Positions 52,921 to 62,229 are shown, counted from the first letter of the stretch. The stretch is DNA of 64,000 bases from Pseudomonas mucidolens (GCF_900106045.1 NZ_LT629802.1:3534001-3598000), one strand, 5' to 3'. Notes: generated by a model not told the origin, from the letters alone. Program-made: numbers and translations.

Positions 52921-55275
52921 TCAGTGACCATTGCTCTCGTGACCATCCGCCGGCCCACCGTCCTGTGCGGTTGCCTTGTGGCCACCCCCTGGCTTGCCGT
53001 CCTCTTCTGAATGGGCCGCCACCTTGGCTTTTTCAGCCTCCTTGCTTAGTTGCCGGAGCGCCGCCAGGTTGCTTTTACGCACACTGTCGACAAAACCATG
53101 GAACGGCACGTCGGTGATCCCAACCAAGCCGAAGTGACCGTTTTCACCATCCAGCAGGCGACCCGTAGCCGGCTGGTCGAGGTACTGGAACCAGTGCACG
53201 CCGACAATCGACGGCTCAGCCAGCGCTTGCTTGAGGAAAGTCGCATACGCCGGGCCCCGGTCTTCTTCCCTGGCCAACTGCGTCACGCCGCCCCAGAACG
53301 GGCCCCGGTCGGCCGAGCCGAAGTTGAACTCGGTGATCAAGACGGGTTTATCCAGGGCCCGCAAGGCCGCGAAGTCGTAACCATCCTGGGGCTTGAGGGT
53401 GTACATGTTGAAACTCAGCACATCGCAATACTGGGCGCAGGATGCCACGGCTTCGGGGGTGCTGACCGCATAGCGGCCACCCAGCAGCATCTGGTTGGGC
53501 GCATGCCATTTCAGCGCGTCGGAGATGGTCTTGAAATACGCATCGGCGAAAGTTTTCTGGAAGTGTTTGAAGTCCGCTTCGATTTCCGGGTGTTCAGGAC
53601 TCGGCATCGGCGGCACGAAACCTGGGTCTTCCATCAATTCCCAGGCTGGCAGTTCAATGCCCCAGGCGTTCGACAGGCCGGCCTGATTCCGGTATTTGTC
53701 TCGCAGTTGCTTGAGAAACGCACGCTTGGCCGGCACATCGGTGGTCATGAGCAGCGTGCCGTAGGCCAAGGCATAGCGCGACTTCGCATCCTCTCCGGGG
53801 CCGGCCCACGCCAATTCGTTATCCGCAAAAAAACCGATCAGCCAAGGGTCGTCACGATGATCTCGGGTGGCGATCGCCACGGCGCGCTCGGCAGCCATGG
53901 CAAAGCGCGGGTCGAAGGGATCAGGTATCCCGCCCCACCAATCGATACCGGTGCTGATACTGGTGTAATCGCCAACAATCGACAGCGGCAGCGTGTAGGG
54001 CACGCGATCAGCCGCGCCCAACTCCGGCGCGCTCCAGTTGCCAATGGTGTTGAATCCCCAGGCTTGCAGACGGTCGAGGGTGTGGCCGACCCAGCGCTTC
54101 GCGTCGAAACCCTGCGGCGTGCAGGGCGGCGCTTGAACCGCAGGCGTCTGTGCAGCCTTCGCTTTGGCCTCGCAGGGCTGACCATGGGTACGTTGCAGGT
54201 TGGCGCCATAAAAGTCATACCAGCGACCGGCGGCGAAACTGCGCCCCTGGCCGGAACCATTGCCGCTGCGGTTATCACCGCTGCCATAGTATTTATCAAA
54301 CGGCTCGCCGGCCTTGGGCAGCGCGGCAAACATCCATTCACGGCCCGCGACGTAGGTCTGGCTGTTATTCGCGGCAACGGTGTTGACACCCAGTGAGTAG
54401 AACGGATGCCCTAGCGGCGTCACCAGGTACCAGCGGCCATCACGCTTCTCGGTGCGAAAAAAACCGCTGGCCTCGAAGGCCGGGCCCTTGGTCCAGCCGC
54501 CGAAGGTATCCAGGGAAGTCTTGTCACGCTGGGCCAGCCAGCCCTTGAGTTGCTGCTGCTCAGTGGCTGCCGCAGCTTTCAACTGCTCGTCATCGCTGAT
54601 TTTTTCCGGCCAGCGCCCCCGGGTCGATTGCCCGTAGGCATCCACCAACTCGCTGTAGGCCGCCTTGAGCGCCGGCTCGCTGTCCTGCACACCAAAGCGT
54701 TCCAGCAGGATGCTCTGGGGCGTGTCGGGCTTGAGCATCGACAACGTGACAGACACCACCTGGCTACGATCGATCTCGCCGGAACTGCCAGCCAGTAACA
54801 CCCGCTGGCCGTCAACGGTGATCGGCATCGGCGGGCCGGCCTTCATGCCCTGGCTCAATGGCGAGTTGGCTTGCAGGGGAACCAGCAAGGTTTGCGCAGG
54901 GCCGGCAGGCAGGTCGACGCGGCTGACCAAGGTCTTGCCATCCTTGCTCTGAATCTTGACATACAGGGTCAGCGCCCAGTCCATCGCGCTTTGGATACGC
55001 AAGCTCATGACGCCAGACTGCGACCAGTCCCAGACGCCGCTCTGCGGGCTGAGCAGCAGACTCGGCTCCGCTGTCGGATTGAAGATGATGCGGCGCAACA
55101 CTTCGCCTTCAGGGGTTTGTTCAGCGTTGTATTGCGGCAGGACGGCATCCTGGGTCGCGACCGTCACCACGTCTGCGGGTCGAACAAAATTGAACAGTGT
55201 TTGTTGACCCGCCGGTGCAGCCAGCACGGGCGCTGCAAACAGCAAGGCAAAAAGGGCGGGCAGCGTGCGAATCAT
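52921..55275 (-). CDS. Secreted clan GH-A glycosidase resembling beta-agarases (GH50-like)
   Basis: A 784-residue periplasmic or secreted enzyme. The signal peptide (MIRTLPALFALLFAAPVLAA, cleaved after LAA) fixes the start at 55275. An N-terminal beta-sandwich (about 30-250) precedes a TIM barrel from about 290. The acid/base is likely Glu 487 in FFADNELAW and the nucleophile Glu 649 in LITEFNFGSAD, a pattern of GH50/GH42-type enzymes. The C-terminal tail (about 745-784) is Gly/His/Glu-rich and probably disordered. The real substrate is unknown; agarose is doubtful in a soil bacterium. Confidence 0.75.
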   Translation of the reverse strand: MIRTLPALFALLFAAPVLAAPAGQQTLFNFVRPADVVTVATQDAVLPQYNAEQTPEGEVLRRIIFNPTAEPSLLLSPQSGVWDWSQSGVMSLRIQSAMDWALTLYVKIQSKDGKTLVSRVDLPAGPAQTLLVPLQANSPLSQGMKAGPPMPITVDGQRVLLAGSSGEIDRSQVVSVTLSMLKPDTPQSILLERFGVQDSEPALKAAYSELVDAYGQSTRGRWPEKISDDEQLKAAAATEQQQLKGWLAQRDKTSLDTFGGWTKGPAFEASGFFRTEKRDGRWYLVTPLGHPFYSLGVNTVAANNSQTYVAGREWMFAALPKAGEPFDKYYGSGDNRSGNGSGQGRSFAAGRWYDFYGANLQRTHGQPCEAKAKAAQTPAVQAPPCTPQGFDAKRWVGHTLDRLQAWGFNTIGNWSAPELGAADRVPYTLPLSIVGDYTSISTGIDWWGGIPDPFDPRFAMAAERAVAIATRDHRDDPWLIGFFADNELAWAGPGEDAKSRYALAYGTLLMTTDVPAKRAFLKQLRDKYRNQAGLSNAWGIELPAWELMEDPGFVPPMPSPEHPEIEADFKHFQKTFADAYFKTISDALKWHAPNQMLLGGRYAVSTPEAVASCAQYCDVLSFNMYTLKPQDGYDFAALRALDKPVLITEFNFGSADRGPFWGGVTQLAREEDRGPAYATFLKQALAEPSIVGVHWFQYLDQPATGRLLDGENGHFGLVGITDVPFHGFVDSVRKSNLAALRQLSKEAEKAKVAAHSEEDGKPGGGHKATAQDGGPADGHESNGH

Positions 55276-55372
55276 ACGAGCAAGGTTCTCCCAACGGCCG
55301 GTGAATGGCCTGATGACGTGAAGCAGTGACAGTGAGGTAGACCACAACGTGGGCGGTTTCGCCCACCGTGGC

Positions 55373-57517
55373 TCAAGATATTTCGCGCCGGAATGGCGGC
55401 AATGCATTGAGGATAGCTTTGCCGTAGCGCTGGGTGACCAAACGGCGGTCGAGCAAGGTGATGGTCCCGCGATCCTGCTCGGTGCGCAGCAAGCGTCCGC
55501 AGGCTTGAACCAACTTCAGGGAGGCATCCGGTACCGAGATTTCCATGAACGGGTTACCACCCCGGGCTTCGATCCATTCGGCCAGCGCGGCTTCCACCGG
55601 ATCGTCCGGCACCGAGAACGGGATCTTGGCGATCACCACGTGTTCGCAATAGGCACCTGGCAAATCCACGCCCTCGGCAAAACTGGCGAGGCCGAACAGC
55701 ACGCTGGAATCCCCGCCATCGACTCGCGCCTTGTGCTTGTTGAGGGTTTCCTGTTTTGACAGGTTGCCCTGGATAAACACCTGCTTGCGCCAGTCGCGAT
55801 CCAGGCCGTCGAACACGTCCTGCATCTGTTTACGCGAGGAGAACAGCACCAGCGTACCTTTGGATCCCTCGACCAGCTCCGGCAGATCACGAATGATCGC
55901 GGCGGTGTGAGCTGCCGCATCCCGAGGATCGGCCTTGAGGTCAGGCACCCGCAGTACGCCGACGTCAGCGTGATGGAACGGACTCGGCACCACGGCGGTG
56001 ACCGCTTTCTTCGGCAAACCGGCGCGCATGCGAAAGCGCTCGAAGGTCCCCAGGGCCGTCAGTGTCGCCGAGGTCACCAGGGCACCATAGGCGACGTTCC
56101 ACAGGTTGCGACGCAACATTTCCGCCGCCAGGATCGGGCTGGCGTTGACCTCGATATCAAACAGCGCTCCGCTTTCCGACAGGGTCAGCCAGCGGGCCAT
56201 AGGCGGGTTGTCTTCCGGGTCTTCGACGGTAAAAGCGGTCCACAACTCCCAGTTGCCCTGGGAACGCGAGAGCAGACTGCCAAACAGCGGATACCATTCT
56301 TCGGCCTGGTTGCTGGCGATACCGATATTGACCTCACCGTCCATGCCTTCCTTGAGCAAGTCAGTGAGCCGGGTGAACACGTCGGTCAGGCGCGAAAAGC
56401 CTTTCTTCAGCTCAATCCCCATTTCCCGCATGTGCTCGGGAATCATCCCGCCCACAAAACGATGGCGCGGACGTTCACGCCCTTCAACGTCTTCGCCGGG
56501 CTTGAAATCCGCCACCTGCTCGCAGGCGCTGAACATGAACTGCTGCTGGGTCTTGATCTCCCGCGCCAGTTCCGGCACCTGCTCGATCAACTTGCCCAGA
56601 TCGCCCGGCAGCGGATGCTGTGCAAGCAATTTGGTGAGGTTCTTGGCGGTGGTTTCCAGCCAGTCGGCGGTGGAGCGCAGCCGCGTGTAATGGGCAAAGT
56701 GGCCGATGGCCTTGTCCGGCAAGTGATGACCTTCGTCAAACACGTACAGGGTGTCGCGCGGATCAGGCAGCACGGCGCCGCCGCCCAGGGCCAGATCGGC
56801 CAGGACCATGTCGTGGTTGGTGACAATAACGTCGACCTTGCCCATGCCTTCCCGCGCCTTGTAGAAGGCGCATTGGCCGAAGTTGGGGCAATGCCGGTTC
56901 GTGCACTGGCTGTGGTCGGTGGTCAGGCGCGCCCAGTCGGCATCTTCCAGGGCGTTGGGCCAACTGTCGCGGTCGCCATCCCATTTATTGCCGGCCAGTT
57001 TCTCGATCATGCTGGTAAACAGCTTCTGGCTGGCCTCATCGACCTCGATCTTGAAACCTTCTTCTTCAAACAGAGAGGCCGTGGCGGTTTGCGCGTGCCC
57101 CTCCTGCAACAACACATCGAGCTTGGACAGGCACATATAGCGGCCACGGCCCTTGGCCAGGGCGAATGTGAAATTCAAGCCGCTGTTGCGCATCAGGTCC
57201 GGCAGGTCTTTGTAGACGATCTGTTCTTGCAGGGCGACGGTGGCGGTGGCAATCACCAAGCGTTTGCCAGCGGCCTTGGCGGTGGGGATCGCCGCCAGGC
57301 TGTAGGCCACGGTCTTGCCGGTACCGGTACCGGCTTCGACGGCCACAACGGCCGGGTCGCCACTGCGCCGACCTTCGTCGTCGGTATCGATATCCCCGAG
57401 GACCTTGGCGACTTCAGCAATCATCAGACGCTGGCCGTACCGCGGTTTCAAGCTCTTGGCTTCGAGAAAACGCGTGTAGGCGCCCTGGATCGTGGTTTTG
57501 AGTTCAGTGCTGATCAT
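55373..57517 (-). CDS. dinG: ATP-dependent DNA helicase DinG
   Basis: A 714-residue superfamily 2 5'-3' helicase of the XPD/DinG group. Walker A is AGTGTGKT (62-69), the 4Fe-4S cysteines are likely C129, C205, C210 and C216 (CTNRHCPNFGQC), and the Walker B is VFDEGHH (259-265). The C-terminal motif VI region QACGRLLRTEQDRG is intact. DinG unwinds R-loops and helps when replication meets transcription. The start MISTELKTTIQGAYTRFLEAK is the family start. Monocistronic, divergent from the CopD-like gene. Confidence 0.94.
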   Translation of the reverse strand: MISTELKTTIQGAYTRFLEAKSLKPRYGQRLMIAEVAKVLGDIDTDDEGRRSGDPAVVAVEAGTGTGKTVAYSLAAIPTAKAAGKRLVIATATVALQEQIVYKDLPDLMRNSGLNFTFALAKGRGRYMCLSKLDVLLQEGHAQTATASLFEEEGFKIEVDEASQKLFTSMIEKLAGNKWDGDRDSWPNALEDADWARLTTDHSQCTNRHCPNFGQCAFYKAREGMGKVDVIVTNHDMVLADLALGGGAVLPDPRDTLYVFDEGHHLPDKAIGHFAHYTRLRSTADWLETTAKNLTKLLAQHPLPGDLGKLIEQVPELAREIKTQQQFMFSACEQVADFKPGEDVEGRERPRHRFVGGMIPEHMREMGIELKKGFSRLTDVFTRLTDLLKEGMDGEVNIGIASNQAEEWYPLFGSLLSRSQGNWELWTAFTVEDPEDNPPMARWLTLSESGALFDIEVNASPILAAEMLRRNLWNVAYGALVTSATLTALGTFERFRMRAGLPKKAVTAVVPSPFHHADVGVLRVPDLKADPRDAAAHTAAIIRDLPELVEGSKGTLVLFSSRKQMQDVFDGLDRDWRKQVFIQGNLSKQETLNKHKARVDGGDSSVLFGLASFAEGVDLPGAYCEHVVIAKIPFSVPDDPVEAALAEWIEARGGNPFMEISVPDASLKLVQACGRLLRTEQDRGTITLLDRRLVTQRYGKAILNALPPFRREIS

Positions 57518-57617
57518 GGATAGTCGGGCGCAAAAAAACGCTGGATAAATTTTCAGTGGTTTGGATCGGCCGCTATCATACCCCGCTAATTAATCCCGCG
57601 CAGAACGGAGTACCTCA

Positions 57618-58082
57618 ATGAGTGTCTTTAGCCTCGCTTACACCCTGCATGTAATGGCCGCCCTGGTGTGGGTCGGCGGTATGTTTTTCGCCTGGATGAT
57701 CCTGCGCCCGGCTGCCGTGACGGCCCTCGAGGGCCCTGCCCGGCTCAGGTTATGGGTAAATGTGTTTCAGCGTTTTTTCGTGTGGGTTTGGGTGGCGGTG
57801 CTGGTTTTGCCGATCAGCGGTGTCGGCCTGCTGCACCTGGGTTTCAGCGGTTTTGAGAGCGCGCCGCGGTATGTGCAGGTGATGATGGGGTTGTATGTAG
57901 TGATGACGGCGCTGTTTATCCGGATTCAGGCGTTGAAGCTGCCGGAACTGCGCACGACGGTGGCGGCTGAGGACTGGACGGCGGGTGCGGCGGTGCTGGG
58001 GCAGATTCGCCGGTTGGTGGGGGTCAATCTGGTGGTGGGGCTGGCGGTGGTGGCCTTGGCTTCGGCGCGACCGGGGTTCTGA
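57618..58082 (+). CDS. CopD-family membrane protein
   Basis: A 154-residue protein with four hydrophobic segments. The start SLAYTLHVMAALVWVGGMFFAWMIL carries the conserved histidine and is the mark of the CopD/YdjZ-like group, which may bind copper or haem. It lacks the longer CopD form with cytoplasmic domains. Role uncertain. No copper-resistance genes are adjacent; the nearest metal-related genes (bufferin operon) are 15 kb away. Confidence 0.82.
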   Translation: MSVFSLAYTLHVMAALVWVGGMFFAWMILRPAAVTALEGPARLRLWVNVFQRFFVWVWVAVLVLPISGVGLLHLGFSGFESAPRYVQVMMGLYVVMTALFIRIQALKLPELRTTVAAEDWTAGAAVLGQIRRLVGVNLVVGLAVVALASARPGF

Positions 58083-58169
58083 GGCATGTCGTCAGGCCAG
58101 GTTGGTGAAGATCAGCTTGAAGCGCTGTTTTGATCTGTGGTGGAGGGGCTTTTGGTGTGTGGCTTGAGG

Positions 58170-58372
58170 GCCGCCCCTCACCCTAACCCTCCCGAAACGT
58201 CGGACCGCCCCAAAGGGGCGAGGGGACTGACCGCAGGATATTGGCGGTTTACGGCGACCTGAAAGAGCGGTTTTGAATCCAAAATCACTACGTTTTTCAG
58301 GTCGCCCATTTGCTCAGCACACGTCGGTCGGTCCCCTCTCCCTGTGGGAGAGGCTTAGGGTGAGGGGCTGCC
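58170..58372. repeat. Dispersed inverted doublet repeat, copy B
   Basis: Left arm (58171-58230, CCGCCCCTCACCCTAACCCTCC...) and right arm (58324-58372, CGGTCGGTCCCCTCTCCC...TTAGGGTGAGGGGCTG) are inverted relatives of each other. The centre contains a CGGCGACCTGAAAG / TTTTTCAGGTCGCC hairpin (58252-58305). The right half matches the element at 29.9 kb. It fills the gap 58083-58419 with no coding potential. Confidence 0.7.
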
Positions 58373-58419
58373 AAGACCCAAGCAGCAGCCTGTAAAAGCC
58401 GCACCCAACCCACGTCAAT

Positions 58420-59178
58420 TCAAAACCGCTGGACCGTCACAGAGCCCGCCTCTCCCGCCGGTCCCGGTTGCCCTTCAAGCCCTGGCCGGCCTTTTTCGCC
58501 GCCATCAGCCCGGTACACCAGGCATCCCTTGGACTGCCCGCCCCTGCCCGGCTTGCCCGCGACACCCGGCAAACCACCCGCGCCACCATCGACCCAGACT
58601 TTAATCTGCTCACTCGGATAATCTTGAGGCAATTCAATCCGCACGGCCGCCCCCGCAGCGCCTGGCAGGCCGTCACCGCCGTTGTCACCATTGGCACCGC
58701 GCCCAGCCGAGCCCCACGTGCAGCCCGGATCTTCGCCATTGGCGCCATCCAGTCCCGCATAACCTTGGGCGCCCGTGCCTCCACGTGCATCGACCGAGAG
58801 TTCCTCGGCCTGCAGGGATTGGATGCGCAAGGTCAGATCACGCCCAGGCTTGGCCGGTTTCTCATGAGTGCCGGGCGCGCCGCGAGAGGTGATCTGGCTG
58901 CCGTGTTCCAATTGGGCGTGGCTGACCTGTAATTGAAGACTGGAAGTACTCGGCACGATAGCAATGCGCGCGTCACGGCCCAGGTGCAGTTGATCGATAG
59001 TGACTTGGGTGATGTTGCCCGGTATCAACAACGTGCCGTAATCCGCCACGTCCAGCCGTTCCAGTTGCAACACGCTACTGCTGCTGGGCAGGCGCATCAG
59101 TGAGTTCGTCTCGACGCTGACGCTCTCGGCCAGTGCAACGGGGCTGACCAGCAGGGCCAACAGAAATACCTTACGCAT
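58420..59178 (-). CDS. Secreted collagen-like glycine-rich protein
   Basis: A 252-residue exported protein. A signal peptide is cleaved after ALAE or ALA (about 17). The first half is beta-structured (about 20-128). Residues 130-178 and 197-246 are Gly-rich with GXY-like stretches: GAQGYAGLDGANGEDPG, GANGDNGGDGLPGAAG, then GGLPGVAGKPGRGG and GRPGLEGQPGPAGEAGS. Each block carries one cysteine (153 and 219). ATG 59178 has an AAGGA site; it overlaps the upstream DUF1145 stop by 8 bases. Function unknown; an adhesive or surface role is plausible. Confidence 0.72.
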   Translation of the reverse strand: MRKVFLLALLVSPVALAESVSVETNSLMRLPSSSSVLQLERLDVADYGTLLIPGNITQVTIDQLHLGRDARIAIVPSTSSLQLQVSHAQLEHGSQITSRGAPGTHEKPAKPGRDLTLRIQSLQAEELSVDARGGTGAQGYAGLDGANGEDPGCTWGSAGRGANGDNGGDGLPGAAGAAVRIELPQDYPSEQIKVWVDGGAGGLPGVAGKPGRGGQSKGCLVYRADGGEKGRPGLEGQPGPAGEAGSVTVQRF

Positions 59179-59464
59179 GATTGGCATCCTTGTTTGCATC
59201 ATCAACAGCAGCAGCGGCCGACAGGCTCTGCACATGGAACATTCCCACCAGCAGGATTTGCAGGCGGTCGCGCCAAGGGTGTGCACGGTGCTTGAGGTTG
59301 GCGTTGAATAACAGCAACACCAGGAGATGGGTCAGCAGCAATAGACTGCCGGACAGATTGACTAACAGGTGGAACGGATTGATCAGTGGCCTGACCAGAT
59401 TGACTATCACAACAACCCAAAACAGCAACGTCAGAAACTTGCCTAACCCCCAAAACACCTTCAT
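59171..59464 (-). CDS. DUF1145 membrane protein
   Basis: A 97-residue inner-membrane protein with about three hydrophobic segments, and a DUF1145 profile (LGKFLTLLFWVVVIVNLVRPLINPFHLLVNLSG; LLTHLLVLLLFN). Function unknown. The last 8 bases of its frame (ATGCGTAA) include the start of the collagen-like gene, so the two are translationally coupled and probably functionally linked. Confidence 0.82.
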   Translation of the reverse strand: MKVFWGLGKFLTLLFWVVVIVNLVRPLINPFHLLVNLSGSLLLLTHLLVLLLFNANLKHRAHPWRDRLQILLVGMFHVQSLSAAAAVDDANKDANHA

Positions 59465-59641
59465 CCCGCCTGCTCCCCTTGCACATTATTCTTTGGGCGC
59501 ACAGTAACGAGTTCTGCAGGCGCTTTGCCAGTAAAGCTTTAAAAAACCTGATGAAGAAACGATTTGACGTCCGGATCGACGAGGATCGTCGGAAGGTACC
59601 TATAGAAATGCCCCCGTGGCGTACACAGGGGCATTGGAGAG

Positions 59642-60337
59642 TCAGCGATTGATCTGGATTTCCACACGACGATTCAAGGCTCGGCCGTCGGCGGTTTTAT
59701 TGTCGGCCACCGGATGCGTTTCGCCGGCCCCCGTCACAGACACAAAGTTACTGCGGGGCACCCCGGAACTGACCAGATACTCCGTCACCGACTGTGCGCG
59801 TTGTTCCGAGAGCCGCTGGTTATAGGCATCTCTGCCAACACTGTCGGTATGCCCACTGACCCGCAGTTGAGCACTCGGCGCTTCCTGTTTCAGGCGGGTA
59901 GCGACGGTATCAAGCGTGGCTTTGTCCGCGCCGGTCAGCCTGGCTGAATCAAACTCGAAGTGAACGTCGCGAATCACGATGGTCTCTTCCTTGACCACCA
60001 CAACCTCGTCCACGACCACCGGTTCAGGCGTTGGAGGACAGCCATCGGCATTGACCTGCACACCTTTAGGCGTGCCCGGACACTTGTCGCGACTATCCGG
60101 CACGCCATCACCGTCCTCGTCACCGTCGCCATGCACCCAGCAATAAGCGCCAGCCATGCCGCCAATCAACAACGCGCCACTACCGGCCCACGCAGAGCTT
60201 TCGGTCGCGCCAAGAGCGGCACCGGTCACACCGCCAACGGCGGCACAAGTGGGCCAATCGGTTTTTTGCAAGCCTGCGCAACCTGTCAATACTCCGGTTA
60301 GCAGAACCAAGGGTAGAGCTGTCCGCATAATGCTCAT
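59642..60337 (-). CDS. OmpA-family lipoprotein with a thrombospondin type 3-like calcium site
   Basis: A 231-residue protein with the lipobox VLTGC (Cys 20). A glycine-zipper/hydrophobic segment (about 28-65) is followed by DGDEDGDGVPDSRDKCPGTPKG, a calcium-binding thrombospondin type 3 repeat, and a C-terminal OmpA domain (VSGHTDSVGRDAYNQRLSEQRAQSV, NRRVEIQI). It anchors the outer membrane to peptidoglycan. The AGGAG site 8 bases before ATG 60337 fixes the start. It resembles Pseudomonas OprF-like/YiaD proteins. Confidence 0.88.
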   Translation of the reverse strand: MSIMRTALPLVLLTGVLTGCAGLQKTDWPTCAAVGGVTGAALGATESSAWAGSGALLIGGMAGAYCWVHGDGDEDGDGVPDSRDKCPGTPKGVQVNADGCPPTPEPVVVDEVVVVKEETIVIRDVHFEFDSARLTGADKATLDTVATRLKQEAPSAQLRVSGHTDSVGRDAYNQRLSEQRAQSVTEYLVSSGVPRSNFVSVTGAGETHPVADNKTADGRALNRRVEIQINR

Positions 60338-60527
60338 CTGATTTCTCCTGAAGGGATCGGCCGCAAGCCGATGGGTGGAGTAAAGACCGCTCTTTTGATC
60401 TGCGCCAGCCGGCGGCACCCCGGATTCATTGGTCGAAACGGCTTTACCTGCAGGTCATGCGGTCGTCGGCGCTAGGCCCACGCGCTCAAGCAGGCTAGTC
60501 TCTACGGCTCTGATGCGAGGATCTTCA

Positions 60528-61025
60528 ATGACCGCCGGCAATTCTTCCCGTACGCCCCAACAGGCCCTTGCGGCCTTGCTCGACTTGCACGCCCCCAAAC
60601 ACCTGTTGTTGTTGGGCGCCAGTCAGTTTCCGGCGCTTGATGCATTCCGCGAGGCACATCCGGACACCCGCGTGTCCGTGGCCAGGCCAGGCCCCTTGTC
60701 GCAAGAACTGGCAGCCCAACGTTTTGACCTGGCCCTGGCGGTGGACTGCCTGGAGCATCTGTCAAAATCCGCGGGGCTGACGCTGCTGGGTGGCATTCGC
60801 AACCTGAATGCCAGCCGTATTGCAGTGCTGGTAGACATGGTTGCCTGCGACTGGAAAGAAACCGACTTCTTCTCCCTCGCGCTGCAAGCCAGCGAACGGT
60901 TTCAACGCGACAATCAGGTACTGACGCTGTTTACCTATGATCTGCTTGAATACAAACAAGTGCCGGACTGGCTGAATGCCCGTTTCTGGGCCAACCCGGA
61001 AAACTTCGGAAAGTATTGGTGGTAA
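60528..61025 (+). CDS. DUF6231-like protein with a methyltransferase-like core
   Basis: A 165-residue cytoplasmic protein from ATG 60528 (GAGGATC site). The pattern [16 protein letters not shown] (SAM-binding-like loop), [14 protein letters not shown] (motif IV-like acidic loop) and RIAVLVDM suggests a Rossmann methyltransferase fold, though several motifs are weak. I recall similar Pseudomonas proteins under the DUF6231 name. It lies directly upstream of the YchJ gene, 4 bases before its start, in the same operon. Confidence 0.68.
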   Translation: MTAGNSSRTPQQALAALLDLHAPKHLLLLGASQFPALDAFREAHPDTRVSVARPGPLSQELAAQRFDLALAVDCLEHLSKSAGLTLLGGIRNLNASRIAVLVDMVACDWKETDFFSLALQASERFQRDNQVLTLFTYDLLEYKQVPDWLNARFWANPENFGKYWW

Positions 61026-61029
61026 CCCG

Positions 61030-61500
61030 ATGAGTACATCTATTTGTCCCTGCGGCAGCGGCAACCTGCTGGATGCCTGCTGCGGCCATTATCACGCCGG
61101 CCACCCCGCGCCCTGTGCCACGGCATTGATGCGGTCACGCTACAGCGCCTATGTATTGGGCCTGGTGGACTATCTGGTGGACACCACGCTCCCGGCGCAA
61201 CAAGCCGGCCTTGACCGCGATGCCATCAACGCCTGGAGTGCCCAAAGCACTTGGCTGGGCCTGGAGATTGAAAGTTCGGAAGTGCTCGGCGGCCAGCCGG
61301 AACACGCCTTCGTCACCTTCATTGCCCGCTGGCATGACAGCGAAGGCGAACACAGCCACCGGGAAAAGTCATCCTTCGTACAAAACAATGGACGCTGGTA
61401 CTTCATTGATCCTACGGTAGAGGTGAAGATCGGACGCAACGACGCCTGCTTGTGCGGCAGCGGGCAGAAATTCAAGAAGTGCTGTTCCAGCTATCGGTAA
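61030..61500 (+). CDS. ychJ: YchJ/UPF0225-family protein with two SEC-C zinc motifs
   Basis: A 156-residue protein. The N-terminal SEC-C motif CPCGSG...CC (Cys 6, 8, 17, 18) and C-terminal [14 protein letters not shown] (Cys 140, 142, 151, 152) both look able to bind zinc. The middle ([24 protein letters not shown]) is an NTF2-like domain. The exact function is unknown. It starts 4 bases after the preceding stop, so translation is coupled. Confidence 0.9.
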   Translation: MSTSICPCGSGNLLDACCGHYHAGHPAPCATALMRSRYSAYVLGLVDYLVDTTLPAQQAGLDRDAINAWSAQSTWLGLEIESSEVLGGQPEHAFVTFIARWHDSEGEHSHREKSSFVQNNGRWYFIDPTVEVKIGRNDACLCGSGQKFKKCCSSYR

Positions 61501-61528
61501 TGGCACCGCTCCTGACAGAGACTCCGCC

Positions 61529-62020
61529 ATGGTTATCCGGTTACGTGCTCACAGCCTTCTGCTGGCGTGGACGCTCACACTCTCGGGCTGTGCTTCCTGG
61601 TTCGCGGATGACACGCCGCCGCCCCAGATACACTTGGTCAACGTGGAGTTGGTACGAGCCAAGTTGCTGGAACAGAAGTTCAAGCTGCACTTTCGTGTCG
61701 ATAACCGGAGCGACTCGGACCTGACGGTGCGCGGCCTGATCTACAGGATCAGTCTCGCCGATGTGAAACTGGCCGAAGGTGAATCCAACGAGTGGCTGAC
61801 CGTGCCGCCCCACAGCCGGGGATTTTTCAAAGTATCGGTGCGCACCAACCTGTGGCCACAAGTGCGGAAAATCGCTGATCTGCTGAAAAAACCGCAACGC
61901 CCCATTCCCTATCGCCTGGAGGGCGAACTGAAAACCGGATTATTCATCGGCAACGACGTGCAAGTGATGCGCAGTGGCGAGATAATCCCTGGCGATTTTA
62001 TTCCGGAGCGACATCGATGA
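61529..62020 (+). CDS. LEA type 2 (WHy-domain) lipoprotein
   Basis: A 163-residue protein with the lipobox TLSGC (Cys 21). The mature part is a WHy/LEA-2 domain (about 35-155): [40 protein letters not shown] and [13 protein letters not shown] are the conserved strands. Such domains are associated with desiccation or osmotic-stress tolerance. It overlaps the next gene by four bases (ATGA). Confidence 0.84.
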   Translation: MVIRLRAHSLLLAWTLTLSGCASWFADDTPPPQIHLVNVELVRAKLLEQKFKLHFRVDNRSDSDLTVRGLIYRISLADVKLAEGESNEWLTVPPHSRGFFKVSVRTNLWPQVRKIADLLKKPQRPIPYRLEGELKTGLFIGNDVQVMRSGEIIPGDFIPERHR

Positions 62021-62217
62021 CTCAGCAACCCCATGTCCATGGACCAGACTGCAACCATGATCACGACCATCACGATCACGACCATGGTCATGTCCACGGC
62101 CCGAACTGCGGTCACGCCCACCAGGAGCCCGTGCGCAATACCCTGAAGGACGTTGGCCGTAACGATCCTTGCCCATGCGGCAGCGCCAAGAAATTCAAGA
62201 AGTGCCACGGGGCCTGA
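62017..62217 (+). CDS. His-rich SEC-C metal-binding protein
   Basis: A 66-residue protein. The N-terminal half contains 12 histidines in residues 6-35 and a repeated HVHGP(D/N)C(N/G)H unit at 6-14 and 25-33. The C-terminal half is a SEC-C motif [16 protein letters not shown] (Cys 52, 54, 63, His 64). It probably stores or transfers zinc or nickel and resembles a metal-loading accessory. It follows the LEA gene with an ATGA overlap. A hairpin (62230-62261) follows. Confidence 0.82.
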   Translation: MTQQPHVHGPDCNHDHDHHDHDHGHVHGPNCGHAHQEPVRNTLKDVGRNDPCPCGSAKKFKKCHGA

Positions 62218-62229
62218 TGCCCTGGACAT

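Noticed and set aside
53050..54396. 448-codon open frame antisense to the glycosidase
   Set aside because: Shadow of the secreted glycosidase, which has a signal peptide and catalytic motifs.
55907..57523. 538-codon open frame antisense to dinG
   Set aside because: Shadow of dinG, whose Walker and iron-sulfur motifs are intact.
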